A stretch of DNA of 34,516 nucleotides from an uncultured Candidatus Saccharibacteria bacterium (lineage in GTDB: Bacteria; Patescibacteriota; Saccharimonadia; Saccharimonadales; Saccharimonadaceae). The position numbers were made by a program, and so were the translations under genes. Location of the stretch: the NCBI GenBank assembly GCA_946186455.1, contig CAMHNK010000007.1, forward strand, positions 1 to 34,516, given 5' to 3'. Positions 16,738 through 26,090 of this stretch are shown piece after piece. The notes under the pieces are model-generated. The model was not told where the DNA came from and did not search any database. It saw nothing but the letters and a program-made list of their open reading frames with translations. How positions within the stretch are numbered: position 1 is the first letter of the stretch; each line of letters begins with the position of its first letter.

Positions 16738-18377
16738 TACATTTCCTCCGGGATGTTAATGCCAAGAATGTTTAGGCCATGCGTCATCGTAGCGAGATAG
16801 ACACGGACGAGTGTTAAGCGCTCGGATTCTTTCTCGTAACCGTTCACTTGGCAATTTTCGTAGAAACGAGAGAAGTCTTGGGCGAGTTCGTATAAGTAAT
16901 TTGCAACTTTGTGTGGAGCCATTTCGGCAGTAGCTTCGGCTAGGATGAATTTGTATTCAAGGATTTTCTTAATGAGCTTCTTTTCAGCTGGCTCAAAATC
17001 GGTTGACTCGATTGGGGTAATTTTGCTAGAAGATTTGTTCAGAATCTTCTTGGCGCGGACGGCCGAATAGAGGAGATATGGGCCGGAGTTTCCGGTCATT
17101 CTGACGGATTCTTTTGGATCGAAGATGATGTCGCCACCCATTTTATACTTCAGGAAGGCGTATTTTGTGGCGGCTAGAATCACGTTTTCGTCTTCGGAAT
17201 CATATTCGGTTTTTAGTTCGTCTTTAATCATGTCGAGGACGTCGACAGCTTTCAAAAAGTTCCCTTTTCTCGAGGACATTTTGACGTTGCCCGGGAGTTT
17301 GACGAGACCATGGGTCAAATGGCTAGTTTTTTCGACGAGTTCTGGAGCGAATTGTTCGATAGATTTAAGAACGACTTTCATGTAATCAAGTTGTTCGCTA
17401 CCGGTAATCACGACGGATCTATCAAAATGATAGTCTTGCCACTTGGTGAGGATAAGACCAACGTCTTTGGCTTCATAAGTCGGGACACCTTCTTTATTAA
17501 TGAAAACACGGGTGTGAAGACCGAATTTTTCGCCGTTAAAAATGGTGGCGCCATCGCTTAATTCGTAGACACCTTTTTCGAGTTGCTCTTTCACGGTCTT
17601 TAGACCAAGGCCGGCGACGGTGGATTCTGGGTAGTAGCGGTCAAATTTGACACCGATTTTATTATAAAAATCATTGAAATAATCGTAGGAAAGTTCACGA
17701 CCACGCCAGTAGAGTTTGGCGGTGTCGGTATCGTGGAGATCTTCGGCGTTAATCTTATAAATCTCTTTGTTTATCTCGGTGATTTCGGCGTGAGCGGCTT
17801 CGTCTTCGTCATAAACAGCAGTGCCTTCAACATAGCATCTTGCGATATCGTCGATGGTGAGTTCTTCGAGAGATTTTTGCTTTAAAACATACATCGTTTT
17901 CGCGACGTGAAGACCAACATCGCCACCGAAATTGGCGCGGATGACCTTGGCGCCGGCATTTTCGAAGAGGCGTGAAATCGAATCGCCAACGATCGAAGTA
18001 TAGAGGTGACCAACATGTAAAACTTTAAACGGATTTGGATCGCTAAACTCGCAAATCACGGTTTTCCCGGCGTATTCACCGGAGGAAACGTGGGCGCTGA
18101 AATCTTGATCTAAAGCGTTAATCTTCTCGGCTAATTCGGAACCCATGACAGTGAAATTGAGAAAGCCTGGAGCTGAAACTTCGGCGTTATTGAACTTCCC
18201 TTTTAGCTCTTCGGCGATGGCCATGGGGGCTTTGTGCAAGTCTTTAGCAAGTTTTAACGGAGCGTTCGTGGAATAGTCGGCTGGAATGTTCTCTGGCGCA
18301 GGAGTTAAATCAACATCAAAATCAAGGTGATATAGTTCTTTAATAGTTTGTTCGAGCTGAGATTTGATGCTTTCCAT
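16737..18377 (-). CDS. argS: Arginyl-tRNA synthetase
   Basis: EFSDPNPFKVLHVGHLYTSIVGDSISRL class I signature; KMSSRKGNF; DALR-like C-terminus. Start chosen at MESIKSQ. Confidence 0.95.
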   Translation of the reverse strand: MESIKSQLEQTIKELYHLDFDVDLTPAPENIPADYSTNAPLKLAKDLHKAPMAIAEELKGKFNNAEVSAPGFLNFTVMGSELAEKINALDQDFSAHVSSGEYAGKTVICEFSDPNPFKVLHVGHLYTSIVGDSISRLFENAGAKVIRANFGGDVGLHVAKTMYVLKQKSLEELTIDDIARCYVEGTAVYDEDEAAHAEITEINKEIYKINAEDLHDTDTAKLYWRGRELSYDYFNDFYNKIGVKFDRYYPESTVAGLGLKTVKEQLEKGVYELSDGATIFNGEKFGLHTRVFINKEGVPTYEAKDVGLILTKWQDYHFDRSVVITGSEQLDYMKVVLKSIEQFAPELVEKTSHLTHGLVKLPGNVKMSSRKGNFLKAVDVLDMIKDELKTEYDSEDENVILAATKYAFLKYKMGGDIIFDPKESVRMTGNSGPYLLYSAVRAKKILNKSSSKITPIESTDFEPAEKKLIKKILEYKFILAEATAEMAPHKVANYLYELAQDFSRFYENCQVNGYEKESERLTLVRVYLATMTHGLNILGINIPEEM

Positions 18378-18378
18378 A

Positions 18379-19341
18379 TTATTTACTTTCTTTTTCGTTG
18401 GTTTCTTTCTTGCCGTTATATTCATCGACGAAATAAAGCGGGCGCGATTTGGACTCTTTGAAGATGCGACCGAGATACTCGCCGACAATACCAAAGAGCA
18501 TGATGTTTACAGCGGCAAAGAAGAGGATGAGTAGGATGATAGCCTGGTAGGCTTGGACCGGAATCTGGGTGATAATAGCCTTCACGATGGCATAAATGAA
18601 GTAACCGATAAACATGATGGTGGTTGGGATGGCGATGTAGGTCGCAACTTTAAGAGGTGAAGTCGTGAAGGAAGTGATGCCGTCGATGGCGAGGTCGATG
18701 AGGCGACCATATTTCCATTTGGTCTTCCCGGCGACACGTGGGTCACGGTCATAGAGAACTTCTTTTTTCTTGTAACCAATCCAGCTGAACATCGATTTGG
18801 AATTGCGGGAGGTTTCGCGCATCTGTTTCAAGGCGTTAACGCAACGGCAGTCTAGCAAGCGGAAGTCGCCGGTGTCTTTTTGGATTTCGACGCTGGACAT
18901 CTTTTGGAGGACGCGGTAGTACATCTTGGAAGTCCACTTTTTTAGCCATGATTCGCCTTTGCGCGAGCGACGCTTGGCATAGACATCGTCGTAGCCTTGT
19001 TCCCAATACTTAATTAACTCTGGGATGACTTCAGGTGGATCTTGGAGATCGGCGTCGATAAAAATCACCGCATCGCCTTTGGCATAGTCGAGACCGGCCA
19101 TGATGGCAATTTCTTTACCGAAGTTACGTGAAAAAGCGACATAACTGAAGCGCTTGTCTTCTTGGCGCTTTTTCTTGATGATTTCGACGGTTTTATCCTT
19201 CGAACCATCGTCGACTAAAAGAACCTCAAAATCGTGACTGGTCTCTTTGTCAATCAACTTAGTGATGCGCTGAAGGCACTTTGGGAGTGCTTCTTCCTCG
19301 TTGTAAGCTGGAATAATAATTGTGATTAGTTTTTTCGCCAT
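18379..19341 (-). CDS. Glycosyltransferase family 2 (DPM1/GtrB-like) with two C-terminal TM helices
   Basis: TIIIPAYNEEEALPKCLQRI...FIDADLQDPPEVIPELI... Confidence 0.92.
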   Translation of the reverse strand: MAKKLITIIIPAYNEEEALPKCLQRITKLIDKETSHDFEVLLVDDGSKDKTVEIIKKKRQEDKRFSYVAFSRNFGKEIAIMAGLDYAKGDAVIFIDADLQDPPEVIPELIKYWEQGYDDVYAKRRSRKGESWLKKWTSKMYYRVLQKMSSVEIQKDTGDFRLLDCRCVNALKQMRETSRNSKSMFSWIGYKKKEVLYDRDPRVAGKTKWKYGRLIDLAIDGITSFTTSPLKVATYIAIPTTIMFIGYFIYAIVKAIITQIPVQAYQAIILLILFFAAVNIMLFGIVGEYLGRIFKESKSRPLYFVDEYNGKKETNEKESK

Positions 19342-19465
19342 CTCTAATAAAAATCTTGTTTATAAGATATATTTTACTACATTTTTAGGTAAAAAGAAAA
19401 TGGTAGAGGTGCGGGTGTTGGTGCGGGTAAGCGCTTCGCGCTTTCCCGTACAGGCAATAAAAAAT

Positions 19466-19489
19466 AAGATAAGAGTAAACTCTTATCTT
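19466..19489. terminator. Rho-independent terminator downstream of the tRNA-His/tRNA-Gly unit
   Basis: aagataagag-taaa-ctcttatctt, A/T tracts on both sides. Confidence 0.8.
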
Positions 19490-19499
19490 CTTTTTTATT

Positions 19500-19574
19500 T
19501 GGTGCGGGTAGAGAGAATCGAACTCTCATCTCAAGTTTGGAAAACTTGCATACTAACCACTGTACTATACCCGC
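19500..19574 (-). tRNA. tRNA-Gly(TCC), CCA encoded
   Basis: GCGGGTATAGTACAGTGGTTAGTATGCAAGTTTTCCAAACTTG...TACCCGCACCA; loop TTTCCAA. Confidence 0.92.
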
Positions 19575-19581
19575 TTGTTAA

Positions 19582-19659
19582 TGGGGTGGGATATCGGGAT
19601 CGAACCGACGACCTTCTGGACCACAATCAGACGCTCTAACCATCTGAGCTAATCCCACC
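19582..19659 (-). tRNA. tRNA-His(GTG), with encoded G-1, C73 and CCA
   Basis: G-GTGGGATTAGCTCAGATGGTTAGAGCGTCTGATTGTGGTCCAGA...ATCCCAC-C-CCA; loop TTGTGGT; TATAAT upstream. Confidence 0.9.
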
Positions 19660-19699
19660 ATGTGAGTAATTATAGCATTTTTTCTCTTGAATTACTAGT

Positions 19700-19969
19700 C
19701 TATTTTGGTGGGCGAGAAGGGCCCATTGGCTTAGGCGGAGTGTAGGTCTTTGGCTTTGGGGCGCCTTGAACAATATTTTTACCCATGATGCTAGACTGAT
19801 GATAGCCACCGATGTGTTGGCGATTTTGTTCGATTGCTTGACGAGCGGCGAAAGATTGGGCCGAAGCAGAACCCATGTTGCCACCATTTTGGGCTTTGCT
19901 GTATGCCGAAGAATGAAAAACATCCTCTTTTTTGTCCTTGATGATGTATTTCGAAAATAGGCTAGTCAT
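19700..19969 (-). CDS. Small hypothetical protein, Gly/Gln/Pro-rich
   Basis: MTSLFSKYIIKDKKEDVFHSSAYSKAQNGG...; ends just before the upstream CDS in an apparent operon. Confidence 0.55.
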   Translation of the reverse strand: MTSLFSKYIIKDKKEDVFHSSAYSKAQNGGNMGSASAQSFAARQAIEQNRQHIGGYHQSSIMGKNIVQGAPKPKTYTPPKPMGPSRPPK

Positions 19970-19970
19970 A

Positions 19971-20588
19971 TTATTTTGGTAAGAGTAAGAATGCGACGGT
20001 ACCAGCAGCAGCACCGAGAATAATGGTGATGATGATTGTAACAACTAAACCAATGCGGGAATCTTTTTCTGGCTTGTCGATGATGGTAACTGGTGTAGTT
20101 TCCTTCTCGACTGGAGCGACAACCTTTTTCTGGTAGACATTCTTAGAAAGCGGACGCTTGGTGACTTTCTCAGTGTTAACGAAGTTCGCTTTTGGAACTT
20201 TCAAAGTCTCGGTCTTTTTCGGCTCTGGCTTTGGCACCGGAGTAGCTTTTGCGACTGGCTTAGGAGCCGGCTTAGTAGCAGGCTTCTTCCCCATGATTGG
20301 CATTCTCGAGGCGGTGATTTTGCGGGCTTTGGCCGCTTTAATCTCAGAATCATCACCAATTGGACGCTTAGCAACTGGGGCAGTTTTTACAAATTTCTTG
20401 TTGTAGTCAACCTTTGGTGCAGGATGATTAGAAATGGTAACACCGGCACGTGGTTTGCGCACGGCAAACATATCATTGATATCAATTTCATCGATCCCTT
20501 TGGTATGAGAATCATTTGCCTGAGTCGGTGTATCGTCAGGCTGATCTACTTTATGCGTTGGCACGAAATCGATGTATTTTCTGTTCAT
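19971..20588 (-). CDS. C-terminally anchored membrane protein of unknown function, disordered Pro/Lys-rich N-terminal region
   Basis: 205 aa ending IGLVVTIIITIILGAAAGTVAFLLLPK. Confidence 0.65.
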   Translation of the reverse strand: MNRKYIDFVPTHKVDQPDDTPTQANDSHTKGIDEIDINDMFAVRKPRAGVTISNHPAPKVDYNKKFVKTAPVAKRPIGDDSEIKAAKARKITASRMPIMGKKPATKPAPKPVAKATPVPKPEPKKTETLKVPKANFVNTEKVTKRPLSKNVYQKKVVAPVEKETTPVTIIDKPEKDSRIGLVVTIIITIILGAAAGTVAFLLLPK

Positions 20589-21355
20589 GACTTCACTCTT
20601 TTAGCTGTCTCGATTATATCAGCAAACTCACTGAGAATCAAGGAAGAGCCACCGATGAGGAGGCCGTTCACGCCTGGAACGGTGAGGTAGGCACCGGCAT
20701 TGGATGGGTTGACGCTACCACCAAAGAGGATTGGCACGGCTTCGGCAACTTTGGCACTATAGGTGTCAGTGAGAATTTTGCGAATGAGTTTAACAACTTC
20801 GGCAATCTCGTCTGGGGAGGCGAGCTTGGCGGATTTAGTACTGGAAATAGCCCAGACTGGTTCGTAGGCAATGATAACTTTATCGAGATCCTCTTCGGAG
20901 ATTTCGGAAAGACCACCAACAACTTGGTCGCGAATAACATCGGCAGTTTCGCCAAAGGCACGTTCGGATTCGGTTTCACCAACGCAAAGAATTGGGGTGA
21001 TTTTGTTACGAACGGCAGCTTCGACTTTTTTCTGAATCATTTTGTCATCTTCGCGGAAGATGTAACGGCGCTCGGAATGACCAATAATACAATAATCGGC
21101 AAGACCACGGAGCTGGTTAAATGAGACTTCACCAGTATAAGCACCATAATCGCGGTAATAGGCGTTTTGGGCGGCAAGTTTCATCTTGTGACGGTCGATT
21201 TGAAGTGACAGAGATTGTAAAGCGAGCGCACCAGGTGCGACGACAACTTCAACATCACGATAATTTGGTACCCTCTTTAAGAGTTTATGAAGATAGATGG
21301 AGGCTTCACCGACCGAGAAGTTCAACTTCCAGTTGCCCACGATATAAGTTTTCAT
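20585..21355 (-). CDS. tpiA: Triosephosphate isomerase
   Basis: MKTYIVGNWKLNFS...CIIGHSERR...VIIAYEPVWAISS...LFGGSVNPSNAG. Confidence 0.97.
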   Translation of the reverse strand: MKTYIVGNWKLNFSVGEASIYLHKLLKRVPNYRDVEVVVAPGALALQSLSLQIDRHKMKLAAQNAYYRDYGAYTGEVSFNQLRGLADYCIIGHSERRYIFREDDKMIQKKVEAAVRNKITPILCVGETESERAFGETADVIRDQVVGGLSEISEEDLDKVIIAYEPVWAISSTKSAKLASPDEIAEVVKLIRKILTDTYSAKVAEAVPILFGGSVNPSNAGAYLTVPGVNGLLIGGSSLILSEFADIIETAKRVKS

Positions 21356-21385
21356 ACCTTAATTATAGCATGCTATAATGGAATT

Positions 21386-22150
21386 ATGAAAAAAGTTCTA
21401 GCATTTGATATTGACCAAACTCTAAATGTCGCAAAGACGCCAATTACGGACGAAATTGCTGAATTACTGACAAAATGTCTGGATAAATTTGAGGTCTGTC
21501 CGATTTCGGGGCAGAAGTTTGACCAGTTTTTGATTCAGATTGTGAATCGTTTGCCGAACCCGACGCCAGAACAACTTTCGCATCTGCATTTGTTCGTGGC
21601 ACAGGGTACACAGTACTATCGTTTTAACACCTTGAAGAAGGATTGGGAACAAGTTTACAACTATCCTTTAACTAATGAACAGGTTGCGAAGATTTCTGCG
21701 ACGATTGAGCAAGCAGCGAAGGAACTGGGTTACTGGGAAGAGGATAAGTTGAAGCCAGGCGATGAGATTATTGAAAATAGATTATCGCAAGTCACATTCT
21801 CGGCGCTCGGACAAGAGGCCGGAACCGAAGAAAAGTACGCCTGGGATCCGGATCACAAGAAGCGCGAGCAAATTGTAAAGCGCTGTAAAGAACTCGCGCC
21901 GGAGTTTGATTACGAAATCGGCGGGACAACTTCCATCAATGCGATTACACCGGGAATGAACAAAACGTTTGGGATGACGCATTTACTCGAAGAATTAAAA
22001 GTAGAGAAGTCTGATATTCTCTATTTTGGCGATATGACCCAGCCTGGCGGTAACGACTATCCGGTAGTCGCGATGGGTATCGATACGATTACGGTGCGCA
22101 ATCACGAAGATACCGCATTTGCTCTGCGTGGTATTCTAGGTGTGATATAA
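21386..22150 (+). CDS. HAD-superfamily hydrolase, phosphomannomutase-like (HAD-IIB)
   Basis: MKKVLAFDIDQTLNVAKTPI...LYFGDMTQPGGNDYPVVAMGIDTI; start moved to ATG 21386. Confidence 0.8.
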   Translation: MKKVLAFDIDQTLNVAKTPITDEIAELLTKCLDKFEVCPISGQKFDQFLIQIVNRLPNPTPEQLSHLHLFVAQGTQYYRFNTLKKDWEQVYNYPLTNEQVAKISATIEQAAKELGYWEEDKLKPGDEIIENRLSQVTFSALGQEAGTEEKYAWDPDHKKREQIVKRCKELAPEFDYEIGGTTSINAITPGMNKTFGMTHLLEELKVEKSDILYFGDMTQPGGNDYPVVAMGIDTITVRNHEDTAFALRGILGVI

Positions 22151-22157
22151 TAAAAGC

Positions 22158-23951
22158 ATGAATATTTTGATAGTGGGCAATGTCTTAAAGGACGTTTATC
22201 TTAATTTTGATAGCCGAACGGCTGACTTTGAAATTGACAGACATAATGTTAAGTGGTTAAACGTCGGGTTTAATGCATCTGAACACTTTTTTTACAGCCG
22301 ACATTCGAGCCTCGGTGGCGCCGCGGTAACGCTCGATGTGCTCAAGAAAATGGGGATTGAAGCGAGGATTTCGGCATCGAAACTGAAACTTGAAGAAGAT
22401 GATAAAGGGATTGAGGCGGCGTTTTACCGCTATATCTTAGTGTCCGATGAAGGAGTGTCATATCTCGCGCCGATTCAAACGACCGATTCCCTGTTTGCTT
22501 CGCCGATTAATCCGGTGGACTACATTTTTGTGGATCGCTCGGCACATTTGTCACAGAAGGTGGCTGAGAAAATTGCCTCATTTCTAGATGAACATAGAGA
22601 AACCAAATTCGTGGCTTACGTAAAGAAGAATAATAAAGATCCATATCTAAAGGAACTAACTAACCGGGCGGATTTGTTGTTTGTGGAATCGATGGATGGA
22701 ATCGAACATGAGAATGTGATTTTGATTTCTGATAGTGAGATTTCGTACAAAGATATTAAAGAGACGGTTTCGATTGAGCGCGTGGATAAACTTACGCACC
22801 TGTCTGCTTATTCGATTATGGCAGCAACGATTCTTGGTGGTTTTGTACTCGGTGAAACCGTGGAGGAGAGCTTAAGAATGGCTAAGGCAAATGTTGAGAA
22901 TTCGAATCTAGATTCAGTGCTAACGCTTGAGGAAATGAAGAATCTCGCGACGATGCCAGCTGAAAGCATTGAACTGATTGCAGCGAGCCTAGTAGCACCA
23001 AAGAAAGGAATTCTCGCGGCAGATGAATCGGGTGGCTCAATTAAGAAGAAGTTCGCGGAACTGGAGATTGAAGATACGTTTGAGAACAGGCATGATTATC
23101 GCAATATCTTTCTTACGACGCCAGACCTTGAGCAGTATGTGAATGGCGTGATTCTCTTTGACGAGACAGCGCGCGACAAGACTGACAACGGTATGCCGAA
23201 CGTAGACTATCTGATTTCGAGAAGGATTATTCCAGGAATTAAGGTTGATCAGGGGCTCGAGAAGTTTGAGAATTCGGAAGAGACTTGGACGAAGGGCTTA
23301 AATGATTTACCGGAGAGACTCCGCGAATACTATGGTATGGGGCTCCGATTTGCGAAGTGGCGCGCAGCATTTAATCTAACACTTGATGAAAATGGCGAGG
23401 TTTTGACACCAACGGAGCATGCGATTAGTGAGAACTGTAAGATTCTCGCTGAATATGCGAAGGACTGCCAATCGGCCGGGCTGGTGCCAATTGTGGAGCC
23501 AGAGGTGGTTTATGATGGGTATTATCCGATTGAGAGAAATATCGAAGTGACGAGTAGGATTCTCGATTGCCTCTTTGACGAGCTCGAAAATTTCGAAGTG
23601 AAACTCGAGGCGTGTGTCTTAAAGGTCAACATGGTGCTCGCCGGAAAGAAGTTTGAAACACAGTCGACACCGGAAGAAGTCGGCAAGGCGACGGCAGATG
23701 TGTTAAAGAATCACGTGCCAGAGAAACTGGCTGGCGTAGTATTCTTGTCGGGTGGACAAACGGTCGAACAAGCCACGGCCAACCTCGGTGAAGTGATTAA
23801 AAATGGTCCGTTCCCGTGGCCAGTGACGTTCTCGTTTGCAAGAGCTTTGCAGGACCCAGCGCTCTATGCCTGGCATGGTGATATCAATAACGCTGAAGAG
23901 GCGAAGCAGGCCTTCAAAGAGCGTCTAATCGAGAACACGAAGGTTTTGTAA
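22158..23951 (+). CDS. Fusion protein: PfkB-like sugar-kinase-fold domain + class I fructose-bisphosphate aldolase
   Basis: N-terminal MNILIVGNVLKDVYLNF...SSLGGAAVTLDVLKKMGI; C-terminal KKGILAADESGGSIKKKF, KWRAAF, VEPEV, ACVLKVNMVLAGK, VVFLSGGQ. Confidence 0.9.
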   Translation: MNILIVGNVLKDVYLNFDSRTADFEIDRHNVKWLNVGFNASEHFFYSRHSSLGGAAVTLDVLKKMGIEARISASKLKLEEDDKGIEAAFYRYILVSDEGVSYLAPIQTTDSLFASPINPVDYIFVDRSAHLSQKVAEKIASFLDEHRETKFVAYVKKNNKDPYLKELTNRADLLFVESMDGIEHENVILISDSEISYKDIKETVSIERVDKLTHLSAYSIMAATILGGFVLGETVEESLRMAKANVENSNLDSVLTLEEMKNLATMPAESIELIAASLVAPKKGILAADESGGSIKKKFAELEIEDTFENRHDYRNIFLTTPDLEQYVNGVILFDETARDKTDNGMPNVDYLISRRIIPGIKVDQGLEKFENSEETWTKGLNDLPERLREYYGMGLRFAKWRAAFNLTLDENGEVLTPTEHAISENCKILAEYAKDCQSAGLVPIVEPEVVYDGYYPIERNIEVTSRILDCLFDELENFEVKLEACVLKVNMVLAGKKFETQSTPEEVGKATADVLKNHVPEKLAGVVFLSGGQTVEQATANLGEVIKNGPFPWPVTFSFARALQDPALYAWHGDINNAEEAKQAFKERLIENTKVL

Positions 23952-23971
23952 TTCCCTTTTAGATAAAAAAT

Positions 23972-23990
23972 AACCCCCGTGACGGGGGTT
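23972..23990. terminator. Bidirectional terminator between convergent genes
   Basis: aacccccg-tga-cgggggtt flanked by A6 and T6 tracts. Confidence 0.85.
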
Positions 23991-23996
23991 AATTTT

Positions 23997-24662
23997 TTAT
24001 TCAGCTGGAGTTTCTTCTGGCTTCGAACCATTATCGGATGGAACATCAGCGGCGTCGACTGGAGCTTCGGCTTCGGCTTCACGAGCGGCAGCTTCGGCAG
24101 CTGGATCGAAGAGCGAGGCAATAACTTGGTCGCCCTCGAGCTCTTTGTTGGCGAGTTCAACACCAGCTGGGAGCTTAAGATCAGCGATAGTTAACTTGTC
24201 GTCAACTTCTTTGAGGTTCGTAGCATCAACGATAAGCTCGCTTGGAAGGTCGGCAGGCTTAGCCTTAATGTCGATTTCCTCCATAGCTTGGTTCATTTCG
24301 AAGTGGAAGATCTTAGAGGCATCAGATGCTTCGAAGTTTGCAATCACGATTGGGGTGGTTGCTTCAACGACTTCGTTGGCCTTAATTGCCTGGAACTCAA
24401 TGTTGATAATCTTACGAGAAACTGGGTCGATGTGAACATCCTTTATGATAGCAAGTTGTTTCTTGCCAGCGATGTCGAGATCAACTGGGGAGTGGTAGCC
24501 GGCTTTTTCGAGAACTTTTTCGGTCGGAACGTATTCAGACGAAGCAAGAACTGGCTCTTTGCCACCGTAAACAACGGATGGGATAAAACCCTTAGAGCGA
24601 AGAGCTTTAAGCTTTTTACCAGTAATTTCACGTTTTTCTAATGCTAATTTGTATTCAGCCAT
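23997..24662 (-). CDS. rplY: 50S ribosomal protein L25 (CTC family, long form)
   Basis: LALEKREITGKKLKALRSKGFIPSVVYGGKEP...IDPVSRKIINIEFQAI. Confidence 0.93.
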   Translation of the reverse strand: MAEYKLALEKREITGKKLKALRSKGFIPSVVYGGKEPVLASSEYVPTEKVLEKAGYHSPVDLDIAGKKQLAIIKDVHIDPVSRKIINIEFQAIKANEVVEATTPIVIANFEASDASKIFHFEMNQAMEEIDIKAKPADLPSELIVDATNLKEVDDKLTIADLKLPAGVELANKELEGDQVIASLFDPAAEAAAREAEAEAPVDAADVPSDNGSKPEETPAE

Positions 24663-24714
24663 ATAAATCCTTTTTCTACTGTTTGATATATTTTATCACT
24701 TTTGGGGTGATTTT

Positions 24715-25164
24715 TCAAGATTCTCTCTTGACTTTGACCATCGCCGGACGCAGAACCTCCGATTCGTAGTAATAGCCCGGGCGGAGAGTTTCTTCGATGA
24801 TTTCCTTCTCGCCTTCGCCTTCGACCATGACGGCGTCGTGGAGGTCTGGGTTAAACTCGGTGCCTGGGTTTGAATTAATCTTAATGAGGCTCAGGTCTTT
24901 TAATGATTTCTCAAGGGATTTTGAAAGTGGCGCGAGTTCGCTATAGGTCGCGATGGCGCGGTCGAGGTCGTCTAAGAGTGGCAGAAGTTTAAAGACGGTG
25001 GAGAGGCGGGCGGATTTCTTTTCGTTCTCTTTTTGAACTTCGGTTTGCTTGCGATAGTTCTCAAAATCGGCACGGGTGCGCTGAAGGTCGCTAATCAGCT
25101 CGTTCATCTTGGTTTCGAGCTCAAGCTCCTTAGGGTTCTCAGTTTGTTCTACTTTTTTATGCAT
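24715..25164 (-). CDS. grpE: Nucleotide exchange factor GrpE
   Basis: LQRTRADFENYRKQTEVQKE...LLPLLDDLDRAIA...GTEFNPDLHDAVMV...LRPGYYYESEVLRPAMVKV; AAGGAGG ribosome-binding site. Confidence 0.93.
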   Translation of the reverse strand: MHKKVEQTENPKELELETKMNELISDLQRTRADFENYRKQTEVQKENEKKSARLSTVFKLLPLLDDLDRAIATYSELAPLSKSLEKSLKDLSLIKINSNPGTEFNPDLHDAVMVEGEGEKEIIEETLRPGYYYESEVLRPAMVKVKRES

Positions 25165-25173
25165 GTTCCTCCT

Positions 25174-25902
25174 TTATAAAATTTCTTCGAGCATTTGACC
25201 GGCGTGACGGACGAGGGCCATGACGCGAGAGTAGTTCTGACGAGTCGGGCCGAGGACGCCGATGTAGCTACGATCCGAAAACGGCGAACGGAACTTGGAA
25301 ATAATTAGAGAGACTTCGGAGTTCTTGCCGATGGGGTTTTCGTGGCCGATAAAAATGTTTAATGCTTCGCCTGGGGCAGCTTCGCGGAGCCACGGCTCGA
25401 GGTTATCGAGGAGTTTCGCGACGGCTTGGACGCGACGGGTATCGCCGAATTCCGGCTGAGTAAAGAGACGGGAGATGCCGGATAGATAGAGTTGACCACC
25501 GATGGTAGCGAGACCGAGGTTACCGGTAAGTTCAACGAGTGTGTCGACAGCGCCACGAATGGCAGCATCAGCACGAGATTGTGAAGAGACGCGGACCTCA
25601 AGAGCATGAGTGCTGCGCTCGATGGAGTTACGGGCGGATTCAGATTCGATTTGATCGTTCCCTGCGCCATCAAGATGATTGACGTAGAAGCGGTAGCCGG
25701 CATCAGTCGGAACACGGCCAGCCGAGGTGTGAGGCTGGGCGATGAGGCCGAGGCCTTCGAGACGGGCCATTTCGGCGCGGATGGTAGCCGGCGAGACACC
25801 AAAAAGTTTAGCCAGAGTTACGCTACCGACTGGAGAGGCGGTTTCGGCGTATTCCTCGATGATTTGGCATAAAATCTGTTTTTGGCGTTCAGTTATATCC
25901 AT
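25174..25902 (-). CDS. hrcA: Heat-inducible transcription repressor HrcA
   Basis: [74 protein letters not shown]. Confidence 0.96.
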   Translation of the reverse strand: MDITERQKQILCQIIEEYAETASPVGSVTLAKLFGVSPATIRAEMARLEGLGLIAQPHTSAGRVPTDAGYRFYVNHLDGAGNDQIESESARNSIERSTHALEVRVSSQSRADAAIRGAVDTLVELTGNLGLATIGGQLYLSGISRLFTQPEFGDTRRVQAVAKLLDNLEPWLREAAPGEALNIFIGHENPIGKNSEVSLIISKFRSPFSDRSYIGVLGPTRQNYSRVMALVRHAGQMLEEIL

Positions 25903-25908
25903 GCTTTA

Positions 25909-25937
25909 ATTATAGTAAATTAGCACTCGATAGTCAA
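25909..25937 (-). promoter_or_regulatory. hrcA promoter (TTGACT-N17-TATAAT), predicted leaderless
   Basis: Minus strand -35 at 25932-25937, -10 at 25909-25914, six nt before ATG. Confidence 0.75.
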
Positions 25938-25946
25938 GAGTGCTAT
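25920..25946. promoter_or_regulatory. CIRCE operator (HrcA binding site)
   Basis: TTAGCACTC-gatagtcaa-GAGTGCTAt matches TTAGCACTC-N9-GAGTGCTAA at 17/18 conserved positions. Confidence 0.95.
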
Positions 25947-26004
25947 TACAACCATTTTCCGCTGTTTATTTACCATTAGTATTTACTTTTTTGGTGTTTT
26001 GTGC

Positions 26005-26010
26005 TATAAT
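26005..26010 (+). promoter_or_regulatory. Extended -10 promoter element for the 69-aa ORF
   Basis: TGcTATAAT with TTTACT 17 nt upstream. Confidence 0.65.
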
Positions 26011-26090
26011 TAGAAGATACCCCCTAAAAAATTGCATAGGGGAAACACAGCTGCCCTTGGGGTAGTGCACATTTTAAGGAGGATAGTATC

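Noticed and set aside
24288-24641. ORFs antisense to rplY
   Set aside because: rplY is unambiguous on the minus strand; shadow ORF with atypical composition.
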